From Sphingopyxis panaciterrae (lineage in GTDB: Bacteria > Pseudomonadota > Alphaproteobacteria > Sphingomonadales > Sphingomonadaceae), in NCBI RefSeq assembly GCF_011762125.1, contig NZ_JAASQN010000007.1:67239-131238 (forward strand): DNA of 64,000 nt, given 5' to 3'. The notes under the pieces are model-generated. The model was not told the origin of the DNA. It did no database searches and worked only from the letters and a program-made list of their open reading frames with translations. Of this stretch, positions 58,282 to 64,000 are shown piece by piece (position 1 is the first letter of the stretch; every line of letters starts with the position of its first letter). The position numbers and the translations under genes are program-made.

Positions 58282-59376
58282 TCAGCCCGCCGCGATCGCC
58301 GGCAACCCGTCCATCACTGCGGTCAGCGCCAGCGCATTTTCGCGCTCCATCGCGCTGTGCCCGGCGTTGGTGACGATATAGCTCGCGGGCTCGCTGCCCG
58401 CTTCGCGCAGCGCCGCGACCAGCCGCGACGCCTGCGTCAGCGGGCACACCTCGTCGAACCGGCCGTGGACGATATGCAGCGGGATCGACGCCAGCACCCC
58501 GATATGGTCGAAGAAATGCCCCGGCGCGATGAACAGCTCATTGGCGAAATAATGCGCCTCGATCTGCGCGAAACACAGCGCGAAATCGGCCTCGCCGAAC
58601 TTGCCGGTGTCGGCGGTCTCGGGGATCATGTTCGAAATCACCCCTTCCCACAGGGACCAGGTCAGCGCCGCCTGCAACTGCCGCGCCTTCTCTTCGTCGT
58701 TCGCGGGGACCATGTCGAAGATCGCCTTGTAGGATTTCATCACGTCGCCGCGTTCCGCCGGCGTCAGCACCGACAGCAGTTCGCCCCATTCTTCGGGATA
58801 TTTGATATAGGCGCCGGGCGCGGTCAGCCCGTACGGGTCGGCCTCCCACGTCGCGGCATTGCCCTGATACAGATATTCCAGATCTTCGGCCGCGCCCAGA
58901 AAGATGCCGCGCAGCACCAGGCTCGCGATATGTTCGGGGTGCGCGATGCCATAGGCCATCGCCAGCGTGCTGCCCCAGCTACCCCCGAACACATGCATCC
59001 GCCCCGCGATCTCCAGATGCTCGCGCAGCTTGACGATGTCGCCGATCAGGTCGGCGGTGGTGTTTTTACCGAGCGCGACCGCGGGGCCCGCCGCCGCGAC
59101 ATTGGGCACGCTCTTGCCGCAGCCGCGCTGGTCGAACAGGATGACGCGGTAGCGGGCGGGGTCGAAAAAGCGCGCCATCACCGGGGCGCAGGCGCCGCCG
59201 GGGCCGCCGTGCAGGAACATCACCGGCTCGCCCGCCGGATTGCCATATTCCTCCCAATAGATGCGGTGCGCGGGGCCGGTGTCGACCTCGAGCCAGCCGA
59301 AGTTCAGGCACGGCGGCTGCGGATAGACCCAGTCGTCGCCGATCTTGCTCGATGCCTGCAGCCGTGAAAAGTCCAT
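58282..59376 (-). CDS. pip: Prolyl iminopeptidase
   Basis: A 364-residue alpha/beta-hydrolase of peptidase family S33. The oxyanion segment HGGPGGACAP (about 56-65), DQRGCGKS (about 82-89), nucleophile Ser133 in GGSWGST, Asp in HGRFDEVCP and His in NAGHSAMERE are all present. It releases N-terminal proline from peptides in the cytoplasm. It is about 40 residues longer than some relatives owing to the N-terminal stretch LQASSKIGDDWVYPQPPCLN. Confidence 0.92.
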   Translation of the reverse strand: MDFSRLQASSKIGDDWVYPQPPCLNFGWLEVDTGPAHRIYWEEYGNPAGEPVMFLHGGPGGACAPVMARFFDPARYRVILFDQRGCGKSVPNVAAAGPAVALGKNTTADLIGDIVKLREHLEIAGRMHVFGGSWGSTLAMAYGIAHPEHIASLVLRGIFLGAAEDLEYLYQGNAATWEADPYGLTAPGAYIKYPEEWGELLSVLTPAERGDVMKSYKAIFDMVPANDEEKARQLQAALTWSLWEGVISNMIPETADTGKFGEADFALCFAQIEAHYFANELFIAPGHFFDHIGVLASIPLHIVHGRFDEVCPLTQASRLVAALREAGSEPASYIVTNAGHSAMERENALALTAVMDGLPAIAAG

Positions 59377-59597
59377 GCGTTGCTCCTCTGCCTGGCGTCG
59401 CCGCCGTCCCGGCCGGGCTTAACCGCGATCGCCGTCCGGGCCAACCCGCGTCCACCCTGCGCGTCGATAATTGCCTGTTTCCCAACTGCTTGTCGGCACC
59501 TTCGCCACGCTTCGCCGCAGATGCTTAGCGTCTTAACTTTCTGGAAATATTGTTCGGCTGGGCATCGCGCCCGGGGGGCTCGATCGATGGAGTTCCT

Positions 59598-60445
59598 ATG
59601 CGATTCTACGAAGCGACGCGTTTCCTTTTCCCCCGCCATTACGAACGCCGCATCCTCGCCATCTGCTTTGCCGCGGTCCACCTGCCGCTCATCGGCTGCG
59701 TCATCCTGCTCAGCTGGCGCAGCGCCTGGGATCCGTCGCTGTTCGGCGTCCTGCTCGCCGCGACCCTGCTCGGCACCATCGGCGCGATCTTTGCGGTGTC
59801 CGAACTGCTGATGCCGATCCGGCGCGCGACGGTCATGCTCCAGACGGTGCAGCGCGGCGGGCGCGTCGGGCCGGTGCCGGTCGGCGGCGACGATCTTGTC
59901 GGCCAGCTCCTCCACGGCGTCGCGCAGGCGGTCAGCGAAACCGCGCGGCGGATCGAACAGCTCAAGGACGCGGCCGAACGCGACCTGCTCACCGGGCTGC
60001 GCAACCGCCGCGGCTTCCTCGACGCCGTCGCGCCGCTGCTCGCCGCCGACACCAAAAGCTCGACGATCGCGCTGCTCGACCTCGACCATTTCAAGGCGGT
60101 GAACGACGATCACGGCCACGACCGCGGCGACCAACTCCTAACCCACTTCGCGGACAAGCTTACCGCCGCGCTCGGCCGTTCCGACGTCGCCGCGCGCTGG
60201 GGCGGGGAGGAATTTATCGTCCTCTGAACACGCCGACGGCAAAGGCCGGCGAAATCCTCACCCGGCTGCAACAGGCGATACGGCGAAGCGACGCCTTTGC
60301 AGTCGACGGGCGCCCGATCACCTTCTCCTGCGGGCTCGCCCCCGTCCGCGGTTATGCCGGACTGGCGGACGCGATCCGGCGCGCCGACCAAAGGCTCTAT
60401 GCGGCGAAGGAGGGCGGCCGTAATCTCATCGTGACGGCGGGTTAG
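59598..60445 (+). pseudogene. Frameshifted diguanylate cyclase (GGDEF domain)
   Basis: ATG 59598 opens a protein with two spans (ILAICFAAVHLPLIGCVILL, FGVLLAATLLGTIGAIFAVS), a HAMP-like linker and a GGDEF domain (DLLTGLRNRRGFLDAVAPLL, LLDLDHFKAVNDDHGHDRGD). The signature GGEEF is reached, and five codons after its first Gly a TGA at 60225-60227 stops the frame. The missing end continues in another frame to 60445 (PITFSCGLAPV; ADQRLYAAKEGGRNLIV), so one base is missing near 60223. The enzyme would make cyclic di-GMP if intact. It could be a true pseudogene or a sequence error. Confidence 0.85.
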
Positions 60446-61326
60446 AAGCCGGGCGTCGCGGCGGCGATTTCGGCCGCGAGCCAGCGGCGAAAGCAACCCA
60501 TCGCCTCGCTCTCGGGCCGCGACAGCAACCGCGTCAGCCAGTATCGCCCGGCGTCGATCGTCACCGCGAACGGCTGCACCAGCGCTCCGCTGCCCAGTTC
60601 GCGCGCGAACATCGCCGCCGGGACCAGCGCGACGCCGATCCCCGCTGCCGCCGCCGACGCCATCAGCGCCGAGCTGTCGAACATCGCGCCGCGCGGCAGC
60701 GGCGCGGCGACCCCGGCTGCCTCGAACCAGCGCGCCCATTCGTCGGCGCGGTACGATCGCAGCAGATGTTCGCGCACCAGATCGCCCGGTGCTTTCAGCC
60801 GTTCGGCGATCGCGGGGGTACAGACGGGCGCCATCGGCGCCTCGATCAACGGCTCGGCCCAGGTCGCATGCCACGCGCCGTCGCCGAAGCGGATCGCATA
60901 GTCGAGCGCCTCGCCCGCCAGGTCGACGCGGTTGTTGTTCGTCGACAGCTTGAGCTCGATGTGCGGATAGGCACGCGCAAAAGCATCGATGCGCGGCAGC
61001 AGCCAGCCGGTCGCGAAGGTGCCGACGACCCCGACCTTCAACGCCGCGCGAAACCGCCCGCCCGTATATTGATCGAGCGTCGCCGCCACCCGGTCGAACA
61101 GCTCGCCCAGCACGGGCACCAGCGCCTGTCCGTCGTCGGTCAGCGCCAGCCCGCGCGGCAGGCGGTGGAACAGCCGCGTCCCTAGCCGCTGCTCGAGCTG
61201 CGCGACCTGGTGGCTCACCGCACCCTGCGTCACGCACAGCTCGATCGCCGCCCGCGTAAAATTCAAATGACGCGCCGCCGCCTCGAAGGCGCGCAGGGCG
61301 TTGAGCGGCAATTGGGCGCGGTCCAT
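60442..61326 (-). CDS. LysR family regulator, AmpR/GcvA-like
   Basis: A 294-residue LysR regulator. The helix-turn-helix start (PLNALRAFEAAARHLNFTRA and GAVSHQVAQLEQRLGTRLFH) is closest to the AmpR/GcvA group, followed by an effector domain (about 95-290). It is divergent from a metallo-beta-lactamase gene with a LysR-type site between them, the classic arrangement for an AmpR-type regulator that responds to cell-wall fragments (inference). It overlaps the end of the broken diguanylate cyclase gene by four bases, tail to tail. Confidence 0.9.
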   Translation of the reverse strand: MDRAQLPLNALRAFEAAARHLNFTRAAIELCVTQGAVSHQVAQLEQRLGTRLFHRLPRGLALTDDGQALVPVLGELFDRVAATLDQYTGGRFRAALKVGVVGTFATGWLLPRIDAFARAYPHIELKLSTNNNRVDLAGEALDYAIRFGDGAWHATWAEPLIEAPMAPVCTPAIAERLKAPGDLVREHLLRSYRADEWARWFEAAGVAAPLPRGAMFDSSALMASAAAAGIGVALVPAAMFARELGSGALVQPFAVTIDAGRYWLTRLLSRPESEAMGCFRRWLAAEIAAATPGF

Positions 61327-61333
61327 AGTTCGT

Positions 61334-61350
61334 CATGAGTAAATCTCATG
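61334..61350. promoter_or_regulatory. LysR-type operator between the regulator and the beta-lactamase gene
   Basis: CATGAGTAAATCTCATG has perfect 6-base arms and a T-N11-A core, the LysR recognition shape. It lies 7 bases upstream of the regulator start and 70 before the lactamase start, in a 93-base gap. Confidence 0.65.
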
Positions 61351-61419
61351 CCTTTGTCGAGAATTGATGCTTTGTCGCCGTGCCCCCGCATCGGCATTCC
61401 TTCGGGCGAAGGGAGACGG

Positions 61420-62301
61420 ATGATGATGGAAACGATGGGGTTCTTGGCCTGGCTGGTCGCGGCGGCGAGCGGCGGCGGTGGGGTTGCGAGCGATCCGCTG
61501 ACACAGCCGATCATCAGCTCGCACAGCGACGAATGGCTCGAACCGCGACCGGCTGAAAAGCTTTTCGGTGACTCCTATCTGGTCGGATTCGGCGGGCTCA
61601 GCGTCGCGCTGATCGACACCGGCGACGGGCTCATCCTCATCGACGGCGCGCTCCCGCAAGCGGCACCCGCGATCCTCGCCCATGTCCGCGAACTCGGCTT
61701 CCAGCCGACAGACATCAAATATATTCTCAGCACCGAACCGCATTCCGATCATGCCGGCGGCATCGCCGCGCTCGCGCGCGACACCGGTGCGACCGTCGTC
61801 GCCAGCGTGCGCGGTGCTGCGGCACTGCAATCGGGCCGCGCCGACGCCGACGACCCCCAGCTTGCCTATGGCATGCATTTTCCGCCCGTGGCGCACGCGC
61901 AAAAGATCGCCGACGGCGAAACGCTCCTTCTCGGCAAGACCGTCGTCACCGCGCACGCGACCCCCGGCCATACGATGGGCAGCATGAGCTGGAGCTGGAA
62001 AGCGTGCGAAGCGAAGACCTGCCGCACCATCGTCTTCGCCTCCAGTCTCAATCCCGTTTCCGCCGACGGCTATCGCTACGATGCACCCGCCAGTGCGCCC
62101 ATTGTCGCGGGATTCGCGCAAAGCTACCGGACGATGGATGCGCTCGCGTGTGACATATTGATCAGCGCCCATCCCGACAACGCCGCCCCCGACGGCCGGC
62201 GCTTCAACGACACGCCGGGCGCCTGCCGCGCCTATGCCGACCGCTCACGCCGCGCCCTCGCCGCGCGGCTGGCGAAGGAAGGTACGGTGAAGGAGCGCTG
62301 A
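61420..62301 (+). CDS. Subclass B3 metallo-beta-lactamase, B3-E active-site variant
   Basis: A 293-residue metallo-beta-lactamase-fold enzyme with B3 marks: DEWLEPRPAEKLFGDSYLVG near the start, the metal motif at 106-111 reading Glu-Pro-His-Ser-Asp-His, His184 in TPGHTMGSMSW, NPVSADGYRYD, and His251 in LISAHPDN. The first metal His of the usual HxHxDH is Glu106, the B3-E variant, which I recall being described in sphingomonads. Such enzymes hydrolyse beta-lactams with zinc. The short N-terminal hydrophobic stretch may be an export signal. Starts at 61420, 61423 or 61426 are possible after GGGAG. Confidence 0.85.
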   Translation: MMMETMGFLAWLVAAASGGGGVASDPLTQPIISSHSDEWLEPRPAEKLFGDSYLVGFGGLSVALIDTGDGLILIDGALPQAAPAILAHVRELGFQPTDIKYILSTEPHSDHAGGIAALARDTGATVVASVRGAAALQSGRADADDPQLAYGMHFPPVAHAQKIADGETLLLGKTVVTAHATPGHTMGSMSWSWKACEAKTCRTIVFASSLNPVSADGYRYDAPASAPIVAGFAQSYRTMDALACDILISAHPDNAAPDGRRFNDTPGACRAYADRSRRALAARLAKEGTVKER

Positions 62302-62357
62302 GGCCCCTCTGCCCCCCGAAACGGCCGCCATCGGTTGGGCGTTGCCGTTTCCTTTTT

Positions 62358-62386
62358 CGTCATCCCCGACTTGATCCCGGGTGACG
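62358..62386. repeat. Short dispersed palindromic repeat, copy 6
   Basis: A 29-base copy with the family ends CGTCATCCCC and CCCGGGTGACG, in the gap between the lactamase and a secreted-protein gene. The rest of 62302-62532 shows nothing. Confidence 0.7.
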
Positions 62387-62532
62387 ATGATGCGGGAAGC
62401 GATGCCCGCTCCCCACCCCAACGCCGCCACCCCGCAGAACCATGCAACCCACCTGATTTCGCCACTAACTCCTTTGTTCAACCATGATAACGCTCTAGGC
62501 TCACCGGACATCAACCGGAGAAGCCTGTTTTC

Positions 62533-63057
62533 ATGACCTTGCGCCTCACCGCCATGCTCCTTCTGGCCGCCGGCACCGTGCCGCTTTCCGCCGCCGCGGC
62601 GCAAACGGCCGACAGGTCCGCCGATGCAGGGACGCCTGCCTGGCAGGGCCAGATACAGTGCGGCGTCAGCTGGACCGATCCCGCCGACGACGCCCGCCGC
62701 TGGACCTTCGCGACCGACAGCGACACGACGAACTTCCGGCTGTGGGTTGCCGATCATGCTCGTGCAGGCGATCCCAAGCCGTTCACCGGCAACGAAACGC
62801 GCGAACTCAAACCGCGCAAGGCCAAGCTCGAGATTTCGGGTCTCGGTTCAGGGGAGGTCGAGGTCAACAGCATGCCCGCCCCCGACGGCATCGTCTGGCA
62901 CGACGTCAGCCTCGGGCATGTCGAAAAGCTCGATGCACTGCCCGACCGTTTCACTCTCACGCTCACGATTGCGGACGCCCCGGCCCGCGCCTTGGAAATG
63001 CACGATTTCGGCGCGGCACGCGCCTATCTCAAACGCTGCCTCGCCGACGCTGGCTGA
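62533..63057 (+). CDS. Secreted protein of unknown function
   Basis: A 174-residue protein with a signal peptide (MTLRLTAMLLLAAGTVPLSA, cut near AAAQTA). The mature part is beta-rich, with two Cys (IQCGVSW and the late KRCLADA) likely to pair. No family was recognised. It lies 34 bases before an M28 peptidase gene in the same direction and probably shares its transcript; the two signal peptides even start alike (MTLRL). Confidence 0.72.
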   Translation: MTLRLTAMLLLAAGTVPLSAAAAQTADRSADAGTPAWQGQIQCGVSWTDPADDARRWTFATDSDTTNFRLWVADHARAGDPKPFTGNETRELKPRKAKLEISGLGSGEVEVNSMPAPDGIVWHDVSLGHVEKLDALPDRFTLTLTIADAPARALEMHDFGAARAYLKRCLADAG

Positions 63058-63091
63058 ACAACGCTGGCCGCAACCACAGGAACCCGACGCC

Positions 63092-64000
63092 ATGACCCTT
63101 CGCCTTTCCGCGACCGCGCTTCTCGCTTTCGCGGCGCCCGTCGCGGCCCAGCCCGCCCCCGCCGCCCCCGCGATCAGCGCCGACAACATCACCCAGACCG
63201 TTCGCACCCTCGCCTCCGACCAGTTTCAGGGCCGCGCGCCGGGTACGGTGGGCGAGGAACGCACGATCGGCTATCTGATCGGGCGGTTGCAGGCGCTTGG
63301 CCTCGAACCGGCGGGCGTGGACGGCGGCTGGACCCAACCGGTGCCCCTGCTCCACACCCGGCTCGGCAAGCCCGAAACGCTGGCCTTCGATCGCAAGGGC
63401 GCCGCGACCCCGCTTGCCTCGGGCATCGACATCTATGTCTCGTCGCTGCAGCCAAAGGATCGCGCGGTTGTCGATAATGCCCCGCTCGTCTTCGTCGGCT
63501 ATGGCGTCAGCGCGCCCGAACGCGGCTGGGACGATTTCAAGGGCCAGGACCTCAAGGGCAAGGTCGCGGTCTTCCTGGTCAATGACCCCGACTTCGTCGC
63601 GGCGAAGGGGGAGGACGCCTTCGGCAAGTTCGGCGGCCGCACGATGACCTATTATGGCCGCTGGACCTACAAGTTCGAAGAGGCCGCGCGCCGCGGCGCG
63701 ATCGCCGCGCTGATCGTCCACGACACCGACGGCGCGGGCTATGGCTGGAACGTCGTCCAGAGCCCCGGCGGCGAAAATTACGGTCTCGTCGTGCCCCCCG
63801 ATCAGGTGACCAGCCTCGCGCTGCAGGGCTGGATCTCGGGGGCGGCGGCGACCAGATTATTCGCAGGTGCGGGGCAGGATCTTGCCAAGCTGCGCGCCGC
63901 CGCGCGGCGCCAGGATTTCAGGCCCATCGACCTCGGCACCCGCTTCGACGCCGCGATCCCCGTCGAGCACCGGGTGGTGCAAAGCCAGAATGTGCTGGCG
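63092..64000 (+). CDS. M28 family metallopeptidase, 3' end cut off by the window
   Basis: An open frame of 303 codons running off the window. Signal peptide (MTLRLSATALLAFAAPVAAQ), then the M28 start ISADNITQTVRTLASDQFQG with GRAPGTVGEERT, and a PA domain (APLVFVGYGVSAPERGWDDF; KGKVAVFLVNDPDF; AARRGAIAALIVHD). The catalytic zinc domain would follow beyond 64000; the last visible part (VEHRVVQSQNVLA) is its usual entry. These exported aminopeptidases remove residues from peptides. AGGA stands upstream of ATG 63092. Confidence 0.88.
   Translation, partial: MTLRLSATALLAFAAPVAAQPAPAAPAISADNITQTVRTLASDQFQGRAPGTVGEERTIGYLIGRLQALGLEPAGVDGGWTQPVPLLHTRLGKPETLAFDRKGAATPLASGIDIYVSSLQPKDRAVVDNAPLVFVGYGVSAPERGWDDFKGQDLKGKVAVFLVNDPDFVAAKGEDAFGKFGGRTMTYYGRWTYKFEEAARRGAIAALIVHDTDGAGYGWNVVQSPGGENYGLVVPPDQVTSLALQGWISGAAATRLFAGAGQDLAKLRAAARRQDFRPIDLGTRFDAAIPVEHRVVQSQNVLA

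Noticed and set aside
60215..60235. Programmed ribosomal frameshift in the diguanylate cyclase gene
   Set aside because: There is no slippery heptamer or downstream stimulatory hairpin at the shift point.
1..64000. CRISPR arrays, rRNA or tRNA genes
   Set aside because: No regularly spaced direct repeats and no cloverleaf or rRNA-like sequence were seen by eye; a dedicated tRNA and CRISPR scan would be decisive.

Overview
The window looks like chromosome of a high-GC alphaproteobacterium of the order Sphingomonadales, most like Sphingopyxis. Pointers are an intracellular PHB depolymerase, a YjhX protein, a SapC protein, an alphaproteobacterial gene transfer agent (GTA) cluster, a B3-E-type metallo-beta-lactamase and the dispersed CGTCAYCCC...GGGTGACG palindromic repeats. 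No rRNA, tRNA or CRISPR array was seen.

Region 1 (1-8.6 kb) is mostly housekeeping: soxR with its own operator in front of a VOC gene, a pyridoxamine-phosphate-oxidase-like protein, a dipeptide epimerase divergent from a YkvA protein, phaZ, a leader peptide plus hairpins in front of yjhX, an ABC exporter, a DUF1993 protein and a lone ExbD.

Region 2 (8.7-33.1 kb, all on the minus strand) is the most striking part: a two-partner secretion locus with its own energy and regulatory genes. In transcription order it runs STN/TonB_C-like protein, TonB, ECF sigma, FecR anti-sigma, LuxR solo, then TpsB transporter, a DUF2341-LamG-ExbB fusion, ExbD, TonB, a porin, a coiled-coil periplasmic protein, a 4064-residue TpsA exoprotein, SapC and an OmpH/Skp-like chaperone. 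It resembles in outline the Pseudomonas PUMA3 (VreA/VreI/VreR) locus next to PdtA/PdtB and ExbBD. The upstream genes would sense and regulate; the downstream genes would secrete and energise. A LuxR-type palindrome overlaps a possible -35 box in the gap between the two halves.

Region 3 (33.6-52.6 kb, minus strand) holds ompA and then a near-complete GTA cluster, read from terS/terL down to the gp15-like tail protein and a DUF2793 protein. It departs from the Rhodobacter layout: an IrrE-type peptidase and a membrane protein lie between terL and portal, an S74-type tailspike lies between capsid and connector, the gp12 homologue has a large extra N-terminal domain, gp7 is absent, and palindromic repeats sit at three gene junctions.

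Region 4 (52.7-55.8 kb) is an IS1595-family transposon with passenger genes, bounded by 25-bp inverted repeats and a 10-bp target duplication, inserted just upstream of the GTA. An operator/promoter module occurs once inside its left end and once just beyond its right end.

Region 5 (55.9-64.0 kb) has an orphan HsdR-N-type nuclease, an EEP-family lipoprotein and prolyl iminopeptidase pair, a frameshifted diguanylate cyclase, an AmpR-like regulator divergent from a B3-E metallo-beta-lactamase, a secreted protein and an M28 peptidase cut off by the window end.
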